A stretch of 64,000 bases of DNA, from the NCBI RefSeq assembly GCF_002870965.1, contig NZ_PHSO01000003.1, positions 124,001 to 188,000 of the forward strand, given 5' to 3'. Source of the DNA: Tsuneonella flava. GTDB lineage: Bacteria; Pseudomonadota; Alphaproteobacteria; Sphingomonadales; Sphingomonadaceae. Of the stretch, positions 10,994 to 21,970 are shown in pieces. How positions within the stretch are numbered: position 1 is the stretch's first letter; each line of letters opens with the position of its first letter. The notes under the pieces are model-generated. The model had not been told where the DNA came from. It did no database searches and saw only the letters and a program-made list of their open reading frames with translations. The position numbers were made by a program, and so were the translations under genes.

Positions 10994-12385
10994 ATGTCTG
11001 ACGCAAATACTCTTGAGCGCAACAGCGCATGGCGCGGCGAAATTCGCGCAACCTTCAAGCTGGGGTGGCCGCTGGCGGCTGCCAACCTGCTGCAAATGCT
11101 GGTGCACGCGGTCGATGTTATTTTCGTTGCCCGTCTGGGAGAGCTGGAGCTGGCCGCTGCCGCGCTGGCGATTGCGCTGTTCGGGCTGATCATGTGGGCG
11201 TTTTCCGGGCTGACCGGGATGGTCGCTGCGCTGATCGCAGAGGAATTGGGGCAGCGGCGCCATTCGGTGCGCGAAGTTCGCCGCAGCGTGCGGATGGGCC
11301 TGTGGCTGGCGGTGGTCTGCGGGATCGCGGGCATGCTGGTCTGCCTTTCCGGGGAAAGCCTGATGCGGGCGACGGGGCAGGATCCGGCGATCTCCACTAT
11401 GGCAGGCCGGTTTCTGACGATCATCATGTGGGCAATGGTGCCGATGATTATCGCCAACGTGCTGCGTAGTTTCGTCTCCGCGCTGGGCCGTCCGGTATTT
11501 GCCACTGCCATCACCGCGTCGGCCATCGGGGTCAGCGCATTGGCAAACTATATGCTGGTGTTTGGCCACTTTGGCGCCCCTGCGCTCGGCCTCGACGGGT
11601 CGGCGCTCGCCAGTGTCCTCACTGCAAGCTTCATCGTACTGGCCTATGTCATTGCGATCGGCACCGACCGTCGGCTGCGCCGCTATCGCATTTTCGGCAA
11701 CTGGTGGCGCCCGGAATGGAGCCGTTTGCGTGAACTGGTCCGCCTCGGCACTCCGGTTGCGCTGACGATTCTGGCCGAAGCCGGTCTGTTCAGCGCCGCT
11801 GCGTTTCTGATGGGGCGCATCGGGCCGGTGGAACTGGCCGGACACACCATTGCGCTGCAAATCGCAGCGCTGGCGTTCCAGATTCCGTTCGGCATCGGAC
11901 AGGCGGCAACCATTCGCGTGGGATACCATTATGGCGCGGGCGACCGCGATGCAGTGGGCCGGGCAGGTTGGGTCGCCATCGGCATGGCAATGGCCTTTGC
12001 CGCGGTCAGCGCCAGCGCGATGGTGCTGTGGCCGATGGCCATGCTGGGCATCTATATCGATCCCTATGCCCCCGCCAACGCGGCGCTGGTCGGCTTCGCG
12101 CTTCAGTTCCTGATCGTTGCTGCGGCATTCCAGTTCGTCGACGGGTTGCAGGCGGTCGCCGCCGGTGCATTACGCGGGGTGCAGGATACCCGCATTCCGA
12201 TGCTGTTCGCGGTGTTCAGTTACTGGGTGCCGGGCATGGGCGTGTCGGTTCTGCTCGGCTTCTATACCCCGCTGGCGGGGGTGGGCGTATGGCTCGGCCT
12301 CGCCGCCGGACTGGTCGTCGCATCGATCCTGCTGCTGGGCCGGTGGATGCGGCGCGACCGGCTGAACCTCGACCGCCACCGCTGA
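10994..12385 (+). CDS. MATE family multidrug/Na+ (or H+) antiporter
   Basis: This 463-residue protein has about 12 membrane segments in two similar halves, the MATE signature. Recognisable pieces are LGWPLAAANLLQMLVHAVD at the start, the conserved Pro-rich QIPFGIGQAATIRVGYHYGA of the second half, and AAGALRGVQDTRIPM. These exporters expel cationic drugs or metabolites using sodium or proton gradients. ATG at 10994 is preceded by GGGGCGG; an ATG at 10967 in the same frame is possible. It is divergent from the PagL-cytochrome-Kef unit. Confidence 0.92.
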   Translation: MSDANTLERNSAWRGEIRATFKLGWPLAAANLLQMLVHAVDVIFVARLGELELAAAALAIALFGLIMWAFSGLTGMVAALIAEELGQRRHSVREVRRSVRMGLWLAVVCGIAGMLVCLSGESLMRATGQDPAISTMAGRFLTIIMWAMVPMIIANVLRSFVSALGRPVFATAITASAIGVSALANYMLVFGHFGAPALGLDGSALASVLTASFIVLAYVIAIGTDRRLRRYRIFGNWWRPEWSRLRELVRLGTPVALTILAEAGLFSAAAFLMGRIGPVELAGHTIALQIAALAFQIPFGIGQAATIRVGYHYGAGDRDAVGRAGWVAIGMAMAFAAVSASAMVLWPMAMLGIYIDPYAPANAALVGFALQFLIVAAAFQFVDGLQAVAAGALRGVQDTRIPMLFAVFSYWVPGMGVSVLLGFYTPLAGVGVWLGLAAGLVVASILLLGRWMRRDRLNLDRHR

Positions 12386-12449
12386 GGTATCGCGGGCGCG
12401 GTTTGTCCGGGTTGCCGCACAGGCTGCAATTTTTTTGCGCGCGCACCTG

Positions 12450-12478
12450 TTGACTCGCTGCAACACCATTCTCATATC
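12450..12478 (+). promoter_or_regulatory. Promoter for groESL
   Basis: TTGACT (12450-12455), 17 bases, CATATC (12473-12478). The start point predicted from the -10 box falls directly in front of the CIRCE element, the usual arrangement for HrcA-controlled groESL. Confidence 0.7.
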
Positions 12479-12485
12479 GCCGCCG

Positions 12486-12512
12486 CTGGCACTCTCCATG
12501 CGGGAGTGCCAG
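12486..12512 (+). promoter_or_regulatory. CIRCE operator (HrcA binding site)
   Basis: CTGGCACTC (12486-12494), nine bases, GAGTGCCAG (12504-12512) is a perfect 9-9-9 inverted repeat matching the CIRCE consensus core GCACTC-N9-GAGTGC. HrcA represses groESL through this site and releases on heat shock. The outer bases are CTG/CAG instead of the classical TTA/TAA. Confidence 0.92.
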
Positions 12513-12550
12513 AGTTACAGTTTCATCCACTCATGAGAGAGGTCAGACAC

Positions 12551-14543
<1,993 letters not shown>

Positions 14544-14569
14544 GCCCGACCACTACCGTTTGCTGAATC

Positions 14570-14601
14570 GGCCCGGCAGGAGCGATCCTGCCGGGCCTTT
14601 T
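14570..14601 (+). terminator. Rho-independent terminator after groEL
   Basis: GGCCCGGCAGGA (14570-14581) and TCCTGCCGGGCC (14586-14597) form a perfect 12-bp stem with a GCGA loop, followed by TTTTCTT. Confidence 0.93.
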
Positions 14602-14827
14602 CTTGCGCTATATCAATCTCTCAACGGGCGAGTTGGCGGCGCGCTTACCCCGCGATACGTGATTACCGCAGCTTATGGTTAAGTTATTTTTGACTTAGAT
14701 TTGTGACGATTCATGCCTAACGTCGGCAACTGGATGTCGCGAAAGCGCCACTTTTCGTCGCCGCTGCGTTGCGAGGCGGGGTCGGGCCGTTAAGTCTGTG
14801 ACAACCATGAGGGATTATAACGGGGTT

Positions 14828-15856
14828 ATGGGACGCAAGAACAATCTCGGCCGGTGGACTGCCGGTCTCGCACTGGCCCTCGGCCTCACCGCTGGCTCTG
14901 TCGCACCGGCACAGGCGGCCGATGCAGTCGATGTCTCCGCTGCATTCGATCAGGTGCTGGGCACCGATCAGCGCGCGCCGCGCGCGTTCGACCTGCAATA
15001 CGATTCGGCGCTGGAGCGTCTGGTCGGCCAGATTGCCGACGGTTCGCAAGGGCGGATCGGCGTGGCCGCGGTCGATCTGGTCACCGGCCAGCAGGTATCG
15101 ATCCTCGGCGATCAGCGTTTTCCGATGGCCAGCACCAGCAAGATCGCCATCGCCGCCACTTTCATGGAAGGGGTGGAACAGGGCCGCTGGTCGCTCTCCA
15201 GCGAATTTCCGCTGATGGTCCCCGTCCGTTCGGCCCCGCATTCCAGCGCGGTCGCTCCAGTGCGTCCGGGCAAGTATTTCAAAGCGGTCGACCTGATCGA
15301 GATGATGCTCACCCGGTCCAGCAATCAGGCGACCGATGCCTTGCTGAAAGTTGTCGGCGGCCCGCGCGCGGTCAACAAATGGGTTCGGGCACAGGGGATT
15401 CAGGAGTTTCAGATCGACCGTGACATCGCCACACTGGTGCGCGACGATGGCGATATCGACCCCGCCAAACAGATCGATACGCGCGATTCCGCCACGCCCA
15501 AGGCGATGGTGAAACTGCTGACCGGCCTTTATCAGGGCAAATACCTCAGCGAAGCGAGCCGCCGGGTCATTTTGGGCGCGATGGAACGCTGCCGCACCGG
15601 TTCGCGCCGGATCAAGGCTCTGCTGCCGGGCACCGCGATCGTGGCGCACAAGACCGGTTCGCTGAACAACACCTCCAGCGATATCGGCGTGATCAAGGCG
15701 CCCAACGGGCACGCGATCGCGCTGGCCGTCTATGTCACCGGGCAAGGTTCGCGCCCCGCCCGCGAAGCGAAAATCGCCAGCATCGCCCGCACACTGTACG
15801 ATGGCTACACCGCCCGCGCCGACAGCGGCCGACAGTACGCCTCAGCCAATTACTGA
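14828..15856 (+). CDS. Class A beta-lactamase-fold serine hydrolase lacking the general-base Glu
   Basis: This is a 342-residue exported protein (signal peptide ending PAQAA near residue 30). It has the active-site Ser-x-x-Lys at 102-105 (AS-TSK), SSN at 164-166 where class A enzymes have SDN, and KTG at 275-277. The omega-loop aligns as IDRDIATLV (196-204) against LDRWEPELN of TEM: the deacylating Glu166 position is Ile and Asn170 is Val. Acylation by beta-lactams seems possible, rapid deacylation does not. It may act as a penicillin-binding or other serine peptidase-like protein. Starts at GTG 14798 or ATG 14807 are alternatives; 14828 gives the cleanest signal peptide. Confidence 0.85.
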   Translation: MGRKNNLGRWTAGLALALGLTAGSVAPAQAADAVDVSAAFDQVLGTDQRAPRAFDLQYDSALERLVGQIADGSQGRIGVAAVDLVTGQQVSILGDQRFPMASTSKIAIAATFMEGVEQGRWSLSSEFPLMVPVRSAPHSSAVAPVRPGKYFKAVDLIEMMLTRSSNQATDALLKVVGGPRAVNKWVRAQGIQEFQIDRDIATLVRDDGDIDPAKQIDTRDSATPKAMVKLLTGLYQGKYLSEASRRVILGAMERCRTGSRRIKALLPGTAIVAHKTGSLNNTSSDIGVIKAPNGHAIALAVYVTGQGSRPAREAKIASIARTLYDGYTARADSGRQYASANY

Positions 15857-15979
15857 CACCCCATTACCGACACCCCCCTGTCGGTAGCGCCCTGCCCACC
15901 GCACACTGGTGGCGGGGCGCAGTTGGTTGCGCGCCAGACGCACGATGGGCAGATCGCGGCAGGCGGATCGCACACATAG

Positions 15980-16008
15980 AAAAAGGGCGGCACCTTGCGG
16001 CACCGCCC
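15980..16008 (-). terminator. Rho-independent terminator for the small lipoprotein gene
   Basis: Read on the minus strand, GGGCGGTGCC, a GCAA tetraloop and GGTGCCGCCC form a 10-bp stem (15985-16008) with two G-U pairs, followed by five T (15980-15984). Confidence 0.88.
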
Positions 16009-16049
16009 CAATTCTATCGCTTTCGCGCCGAAGGCGCGAGCGCCAGCTC

Positions 16050-16250
16050 TCAGTGAGCGGCTTCCGAAGCAGCGTCGGCAGCGTCCGAAGCGGTGTCCGA
16101 AGCAACGTCGGCAACGGCATCGGCATTGGCCATCGTGTCGGCAGCAGCCGAGTCAGCGGTGGTTGCAGCAGCGTCCTGGGTCTTTTCCGAGCAAGCGGCG
16201 ACCGAAAGAGCGGCACCAGCGACAGCAGCGGCGAGAATGATCTTACGCAT
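16050..16250 (-). CDS. Small alanine-rich lipoprotein
   Basis: This 66-residue protein starts MRKIILAAAVAGAALSVAAC, a lipoprotein signal with lipobox VAAC, leaving a 46-residue mature part made almost wholly of Ala, Asp, Ser and Thr (SEKTQDAAATTADSAAAD and DVASDTASDAADAASEAAH). No domain is recognisable. Such low-complexity acidic lipoproteins are frequent in sphingomonads and may be envelope stress or entericidin-like proteins; that is a guess. The gene is monocistronic, with its own terminator, and divergent from polA. Confidence 0.85.
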   Translation of the reverse strand: MRKIILAAAVAGAALSVAACSEKTQDAAATTADSAAADTMANADAVADVASDTASDAADAASEAAH

Positions 16251-16478
16251 AATTCGTTGTTCCTTTGAACAGCGGTTACAAAATGCCCCGGCGTGCTGCC
16301 GTGCATGACCGCCCAAATAATGGCAACTTTGTGGCAAAGCAAGCCATTTCCGCCCTATTTGCCCAAATCCCGCCGCATTCTCCATAGAAAATCAGGCACG
16401 AATGGCGCAAATCCGCCATTTTGCCAGTTGCAGTAATTGCGGCTGACCCGGCGCTCGCGGACTGCTAGCACCGCGCAT

Positions 16479-19325
16479 ATGGCAGACAAGCAGCATCTCT
16501 ATCTCGTCGACGGTTCAGCCTATATTTTCAGGGCTTATCATCGGCTGCCGCCGCTGACCAATCCCGAAGGGACACCGGTGGGCGCGGTCTATGGCTACAC
16601 CACGATGCTGTGGAAACTGGCGGAAGATCTGCACACCGCCGATGGCCCCACCCATCTGGCGGTGGTGCTCGACAAATCGAGCAAGTCGTTCCGCAACGAT
16701 ATTTACGATCAGTACAAGGCCAATCGCCCCGAACCGCCAGAGGATTTGCGCCCGCAATTCCCGCTGATCCGCGATGCCACCCGCGCATTCAGCCTGCCAC
16801 TGGTGGAAGAGCCGGATGTCGAGGCGGACGATATGATCGCCAGCTATGCCCGCGCCGCTGCCGCGCAAGGGTGGGATGTCACTATCGTCAGTTCGGACAA
16901 GGATCTGATGCAGCTCGTCGGGCCGGGCAAGGATGGCACCGGCGCCATCGATATGCTCGACACGATGAAGAACGCCCGTATCGGCGTGCCCGAAGTGGAG
17001 GAGAAATTCGGTGTCGCCCCCGAACTGGTGGGAGACGTCCTCGCGCTGATGGGGGATTCGGTCGATAACATTCCCGGCATTTTCGGGGTCGGGCCGAAAA
17101 CCGCCTCTAAACTGATCGCGGAACACGGATCGCTGACCGCCGCGCTCGATTCCGCAGCGGAGATGAAGAAGTCCAAGCTGAAAGAGCGGCTGATCGAACA
17201 TCGGGCCGATGCCGAACTGAGCCGGGTTCTGGTGACTCTGAAGGAAGACTGCCCGCTGCCGATCCCGCTGGAGGATATGAAGCTGGAAGGCGTGCCCCCC
17301 GGCCCGCTGGCCGATTTCCTCACCGCGCACGGGTTCACCAGCCTGCTGCGGCGGCTCGACACCGGCGCAGGCAGCCCTTCGCGCAAGACCGATCTCAATC
17401 CTGCGAAGCAGGAAAATGCCGGTACGACGCCCGCCGAAGCCGGGACTGGCAACCGCCAGCCATTGCCCGATATGCCGCCGGTGGACCGCACCGCCTATAC
17501 CTGTGTGCAGACCGCCGACGTATTGCAGCAATGGATCGATCGCGCGTTCGCCGCCCGTCTGGTGGCGGTCGATACCGAAACCAGTGCGCTCGATGCGATT
17601 TCCGCCGATCTGGTCGGCGTGAGTCTGGCGCTGGGGCCGAACGATGCCTGCTATATCCCGCTCGCCCACGGCGGCAGCGATATGTTTGCCGAACGGCCCG
17701 AACAGATCGCCCTCGATACCGCCATCGCCATGCTCAAGCCGCTGCTGGAAAGCGATGCGGTGGTGAAAGTGGGCCAGAATATCAAATACGATCTCAACGT
17801 GCTGGCCCGGCACGGCATCGCTGTCAGCCCGATAGAGGATACGATGATCCTCAGCTTCGCACTCGATGCCGGGCGCGGCACCGATGGGATCGGCGGCGGG
17901 CATGGGATGGACGAGCTGTCGGTCCGCCACCTTGGCCATGCCCCGCTGGCGTTCAAGGACGTGTGCGGCACCGGCAAGAAAGCGATCCCGTTCGGTGAAG
18001 TCCCGCTCGACCGCGCCACCGAATATGCCGCCGAGGATGCCGACGTAACCTGGCGGCTGTACAAACATCTGAAACCGCGGCTCGCCATCGAAGGCGGCAC
18101 CCGCGTTTATGAACGGGTGGACCGCCCGCTGATCCCGGTCGTCGCCCGGATGGAGCGCGAAGGGATCAAGGTCGACCGCGCCGCGCTGTCACGGCTGAGC
18201 GAGGAATTTGCCGCGCAGATCGGCACGCTGGAAAAACAGATCCACGAACTGGCGGGCGAGGAATTCACCGTCGGCAGCCCCAAACAGCTCGGCGATATCC
18301 TGTTCGACAAGCTGGGCCACAAAGGGGGCAAGAAAGGCAAGAGCGGGCAATATTCGACCGATCAGTCGGTGCTCGAACGGCTCGCCGGGGATGGTGCCGA
18401 AATCGCCACCAAAGTCCTCGAATGGCGGCAACTGTCCAAGCTCAAGAGCACCTATACCGATGCGCTGCAGGCGGCGATCAATCCGACGACCGGGCGGGTG
18501 CATACCAGCTACAGCCTCGTCGGCGCGCAGACCGGGCGGCTCAGCTCGACCGATCCCAACTTGCAGAATATCCCGATCCGCACCGCCATCGGCCGCCAGA
18601 TCCGCGAAGCATTTGTGCCGGAAGAGGGCAATGTCCTGCTCGCTGCCGACTATTCGCAGATCGAACTGCGGCTCGCGGCGCATATGGCCGATGTGCCGGC
18701 ACTGAAAGAAGCCTTCGAAGCCGGGGAGGACATCCACGCCCGCACCGCGAAGGAAATGTACGGCGAAGTCACCCGCGATACCCGCGCCGCCGCCAAAACG
18801 ATCAACTTCGCCATCCTGTACGGCATCAGCCGCTGGGGTCTGGCAGGCCGTTTGGGGATCGAACCGGACGAAGCGCAGGCAATGATCACTCGCTATTTCG
18901 AACGCTTTCCCGGCATTCAGAAGTATATCGCCCATACGCTCGAAAGCGTGCGCGAACGGGGTTATTCCGAAACGCTGTTCGGTCGCAAAACGTGGTTCCC
19001 GCGCATCGAATCGAAAAATCAGGCCGAACGGCAGGGCAGCGAACGCGCCGCGATCAACGCCCCGATCCAGGGCACCAGCGCCGATATCATCAAACGCGCG
19101 ATGGCCCGGATGATGCCCGCTCTGGCCGATGCCGGATTGCAGAACGTGCGTATGCTGCTGCAAGTGCACGACGAACTGGTGTTCGAATTGCCCGAAGGCG
19201 ATGTCGATGCGGCCAAGCCGGTGATCGAACGCGTAATGGCCGAAGCGGCCCTGCCCTCCGTCAAACTCTCCGTCCCGCTCGGGATCGAGATCGGCACAGG
19301 CAAAAGCTGGGACGCGGCGCACTAA
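16479..19325 (+). CDS. polA: DNA polymerase I
   Basis: This is a 949-residue three-domain enzyme for Okazaki fragment maturation and repair. The 5' nuclease domain covers about residues 1-300 (LVDGSAYIFRAYH; EADDMIASYA). The 3'-5' proofreading domain is at about 365-560, with the active DTET motif in VAVDTETSALDA retained. The polymerase domain has motif A LLAADYSQIELRLAAHM, motif B RAAAKTINFAILYG and motif C QVHDELVFE. ATG at 16479 gives the standard MADKQHLYLVDGSAY start. The kinase gene starts three bases after its stop, so the two are probably co-transcribed. Confidence 0.98.
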   Translation: MADKQHLYLVDGSAYIFRAYHRLPPLTNPEGTPVGAVYGYTTMLWKLAEDLHTADGPTHLAVVLDKSSKSFRNDIYDQYKANRPEPPEDLRPQFPLIRDATRAFSLPLVEEPDVEADDMIASYARAAAAQGWDVTIVSSDKDLMQLVGPGKDGTGAIDMLDTMKNARIGVPEVEEKFGVAPELVGDVLALMGDSVDNIPGIFGVGPKTASKLIAEHGSLTAALDSAAEMKKSKLKERLIEHRADAELSRVLVTLKEDCPLPIPLEDMKLEGVPPGPLADFLTAHGFTSLLRRLDTGAGSPSRKTDLNPAKQENAGTTPAEAGTGNRQPLPDMPPVDRTAYTCVQTADVLQQWIDRAFAARLVAVDTETSALDAISADLVGVSLALGPNDACYIPLAHGGSDMFAERPEQIALDTAIAMLKPLLESDAVVKVGQNIKYDLNVLARHGIAVSPIEDTMILSFALDAGRGTDGIGGGHGMDELSVRHLGHAPLAFKDVCGTGKKAIPFGEVPLDRATEYAAEDADVTWRLYKHLKPRLAIEGGTRVYERVDRPLIPVVARMEREGIKVDRAALSRLSEEFAAQIGTLEKQIHELAGEEFTVGSPKQLGDILFDKLGHKGGKKGKSGQYSTDQSVLERLAGDGAEIATKVLEWRQLSKLKSTYTDALQAAINPTTGRVHTSYSLVGAQTGRLSSTDPNLQNIPIRTAIGRQIREAFVPEEGNVLLAADYSQIELRLAAHMADVPALKEAFEAGEDIHARTAKEMYGEVTRDTRAAAKTINFAILYGISRWGLAGRLGIEPDEAQAMITRYFERFPGIQKYIAHTLESVRERGYSETLFGRKTWFPRIESKNQAERQGSERAAINAPIQGTSADIIKRAMARMMPALADAGLQNVRMLLQVHDELVFELPEGDVDAAKPVIERVMAEAALPSVKLSVPLGIEIGTGKSWDAAH

Positions 19326-19328
19326 GCG

Positions 19329-20717
19329 ATGGCCATGCCCCCTTCTCTTCCATCCGCAACCGAAGATCAGGATGCCGAATCGGTCGCCCGTTTGCGCGCG
19401 CGCCATACCAAACGGCGCCGGATGATGCGGCGGTGGGGCAATATGGCGGTGTTCCTCACTGTCGCAGCAGCGCTGATCGGCGCGGTCCTGCTGATCGCGC
19501 AAACTGTCGAGGCGGAACGGCATGAACGCGAGCAGGTGCAGAAGACCAATCGCATCCTGCTTCAACTGCGTAACATCAGTCGGGCCGCTTTGAACGCGGA
19601 AACAGGTCAACGCGGGTATGTTATCACGCTAGATCGGCGCTATCTGGGTGCATATACTCTCTCTCGCGACACATATCGATCTGAAATCAATAAGTTGCGT
19701 GATCTGATTGGAGACAACATTACTGTCAAACAGGCCGAACTGGTCGACCGGATCGAAACCCTCTCCGATGCCAAATTCGCAGAGATGGACGAGACGGTGA
19801 AGCTGATGGATCACCGCGATATCTTCGGCGCGCAGAAGCTGATCCTTAGCGACGAAGGCCTTGAAACAATGGGGCTTCTCAGCCAGTCAATCCGCGATCT
19901 GGAGGCGATTGAGCAGCAAATTCTCGCGCAGGCCACCGCGCAAAGCACCCGCGCCGAACAGCGGGTGATGCCGTTGCTGGCGGGCCTGCTGGTGTTGCTC
20001 ACAGTCGCGCTCGTGCTCGGCTACCTGCTGGTCGGCCGCGCGGCACGGGCAGAGGCGGAGGCCGCCCAGGCCGCCCGCCTGGCCGAAGCGCGCGACCGCG
20101 CCGACTTGCTGGCGAGAGAGCTTAACCATCGGGTAAAGAACCTTTTTGCGGTCATTCTCGCGATCGTGCGGATGAGTGCGAAAGACGCGCCAGAGGCAAA
20201 ACCAGTGGTCGATCGCATCGCCGAACGCATCCACGCACTGCTCAGCGCGCACGAAGTCACCCAGGGCAAAGCGCAGGGCGCGACGACCGACCTCCAAAAT
20301 CTGATTCAAACCGCTGTAAAACCATACCTTTCCAGCGACCGGATAGTGAATCTGGATGGCAACCCGGTGGCGCTCACCGCGCGTCAGGTCACCCCGCTGG
20401 GGCTGGTACTCCACGAGCTGACGACCAATGCGGTCAAGTATGGTTGCTGGGCCATCGGGGGCGAACTGACGGTGCGGTGGGAAGTAGAATCCGACCAAGT
20501 TACAATTATTTGGGCCGAGGATGGTGCCCGCGCGGTAACGTCGGATACACCCGCCGAGCGCACGCCCGATGCCGCTCCCACCCGCGAAGGGTTCGGAACT
20601 CTGCTGATGACCAGCGCCGCCCGCCAGTTGCGCGGATCGATCAACCGCGACCTCTCTCCCGAAGGTATGCGGGTAACGATTGAATTCCCGCACGAAGGCG
20701 CACCGGGCGAAGGTTGA
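19329..20717 (+). CDS. CHASE3-HWE family sensor histidine kinase
   Basis: This is a 462-residue inner-membrane sensor. TM1 is at about residues 38-58, followed by a periplasmic CHASE3 domain carrying ETGQRGYVIT (91-100), and TM2 at 214-236. The kinase core has the phospho-acceptor His267 in ELNHRVKNLFAVI, the N-box LVLHELTTNAVKYG, the WAED motif that names the HWE family (W-x-E), and GFGTLLM. HWE kinases usually feed single-domain or PhyR-type regulators of the general stress response, but no response regulator is adjacent. It starts three bases after polA, an unusual neighbour. Confidence 0.92.
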   Translation: MAMPPSLPSATEDQDAESVARLRARHTKRRRMMRRWGNMAVFLTVAAALIGAVLLIAQTVEAERHEREQVQKTNRILLQLRNISRAALNAETGQRGYVITLDRRYLGAYTLSRDTYRSEINKLRDLIGDNITVKQAELVDRIETLSDAKFAEMDETVKLMDHRDIFGAQKLILSDEGLETMGLLSQSIRDLEAIEQQILAQATAQSTRAEQRVMPLLAGLLVLLTVALVLGYLLVGRAARAEAEAAQAARLAEARDRADLLARELNHRVKNLFAVILAIVRMSAKDAPEAKPVVDRIAERIHALLSAHEVTQGKAQGATTDLQNLIQTAVKPYLSSDRIVNLDGNPVALTARQVTPLGLVLHELTTNAVKYGCWAIGGELTVRWEVESDQVTIIWAEDGARAVTSDTPAERTPDAAPTREGFGTLLMTSAARQLRGSINRDLSPEGMRVTIEFPHEGAPGEG

Positions 20718-20774
20718 GACGGGTGCCCCCACCTGCCCTTGCCAGCACATAGGTCCATCCATAAGTCTCCGGCT

Positions 20775-21851
20775 ATGTTCAGCGAATTCGATCTGTCCCG
20801 CTATACCATCGAATGGCCAGAGATGATCCACGCCGTGGTTTATCTCTGCGCGACGATATTGATTGCCTTGCTGTTCCATACAGTAGTGTTTTCAATCCTG
20901 CGTCGCGTCGTGCGGCAGACCGAAACCGGGGCAGACGATCTGATCGTCAATCGCCTCTTCCAGCCGAGCCGCTGGGCGATGATGGCAATCGGAGTTTCCC
21001 TTGCCGCGCAAGCCGATGGCTGGATTGGCGCGGTGTGGGGTGTTGTCGGCAAATTCATCATGCCCGCTTTGCTGGGCTGGATGGCATTTGCGATTGTCCG
21101 CGCATTCGCTCTGGCGCTGGATCATCGTGCGGAAGCGTCGGAAGACCCCGTCTCGGCTCGCAGTCACCGCACGCGGATTGCCATCCTTTCGCGTACAGTC
21201 ACATTCATCATCGTGTTCATTACTATCGGCCTGATGATGCTGGGAATTCCCGGTGTGCGTCAGGTTGGCGTCACCGTGATGGCCTCTGCCGGTCTTGCCG
21301 CTCTGGCGGTGGGTGCGGCGGCACAGCCTGCGCTCAAGTCATTGATTGCAGGCTTGCAAATGGCGATCACCGAACCTCTTCGTATCGGCGATCTCGTCGT
21401 GGTCGATGGCTTTACCGGGCGCGTGGAGGAAATCCGCATGAGCTTTGTCGTCGTGCGGATGTGGGATGAACGCGCAGCAATGGTGCCCACCAGCCGATTC
21501 CTCGACAACAGTTTTGAAAACTGGTCGCGAGTGAGCGAAAAGCTGTCCGGCCCGGTCTATCTCCATCTCGATCCGGCCACCGACATCGCCCCTGTACGCG
21601 CTGAATTTGAACGGTTTCTTTCCGCACAGCCCGAATGGGATCGGCGCATGGGAATTCTGCTCGTCACAGAGGCGCGACCGGAAAGCATAGAGCTGCGTCT
21701 GGGAATGAGCGCGACAACCATTGGCGACCTGTGGGAGCTACGCTGCCGTGTGCGCGAACATATGCTCGACTGGCTGCGGCGCGAAATGCCCGGTGCATTG
21801 CTGCGCCACAGGCTCGAAGTCGAAGCGGCCAATGCACGGGCGGAGCAGTAG
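20775..21851 (+). CDS. Small-conductance mechanosensitive channel family protein (MscS)
   Basis: This 358-residue protein has four to five membrane segments over residues 15-200, the pore-lining helix VTVMASAGLAALAVGAAAQP (Ala/Gly pattern of MscS TM3) and the beta domain ITEPLRIGDLVVVDGFTGRVEEI, VVRMWDERAAMVPTSRFLDN. The pattern marks a YbdG/MscS-like channel opened by membrane tension. ATG at 20775 was preferred over an upstream TTG. It follows the kinase by 57 bases and converges on the AAA ATPase gene. Confidence 0.92.
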   Translation: MFSEFDLSRYTIEWPEMIHAVVYLCATILIALLFHTVVFSILRRVVRQTETGADDLIVNRLFQPSRWAMMAIGVSLAAQADGWIGAVWGVVGKFIMPALLGWMAFAIVRAFALALDHRAEASEDPVSARSHRTRIAILSRTVTFIIVFITIGLMMLGIPGVRQVGVTVMASAGLAALAVGAAAQPALKSLIAGLQMAITEPLRIGDLVVVDGFTGRVEEIRMSFVVVRMWDERAAMVPTSRFLDNSFENWSRVSEKLSGPVYLHLDPATDIAPVRAEFERFLSAQPEWDRRMGILLVTEARPESIELRLGMSATTIGDLWELRCRVREHMLDWLRREMPGALLRHRLEVEAANARAEQ

Positions 21852-21918
21852 CGGTCGGCCCCTTCAGCCACACCGCGTCCCTCCCGAGTTAAGCCGATAG
21901 AACCGGCGCGAAATTCAG

Positions 21919-21956
21919 CCCCCTCCCATCCGCGCAGAGGCGCAAATGGGAAGGGG
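21919..21956. terminator. Hairpin between convergent mscS-like and CDC48-like genes
   Basis: CCCCCTCCCAT (21919-21929) faces ATGGGAAGGGG (21946-21956) with one mismatch; CAGCC and GGCTG just outside also pair. There is no T-run on either strand, so this is only a possible bidirectional terminator. Confidence 0.4.
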
Positions 21957-21970
21957 AATGGCTGCTGAAC

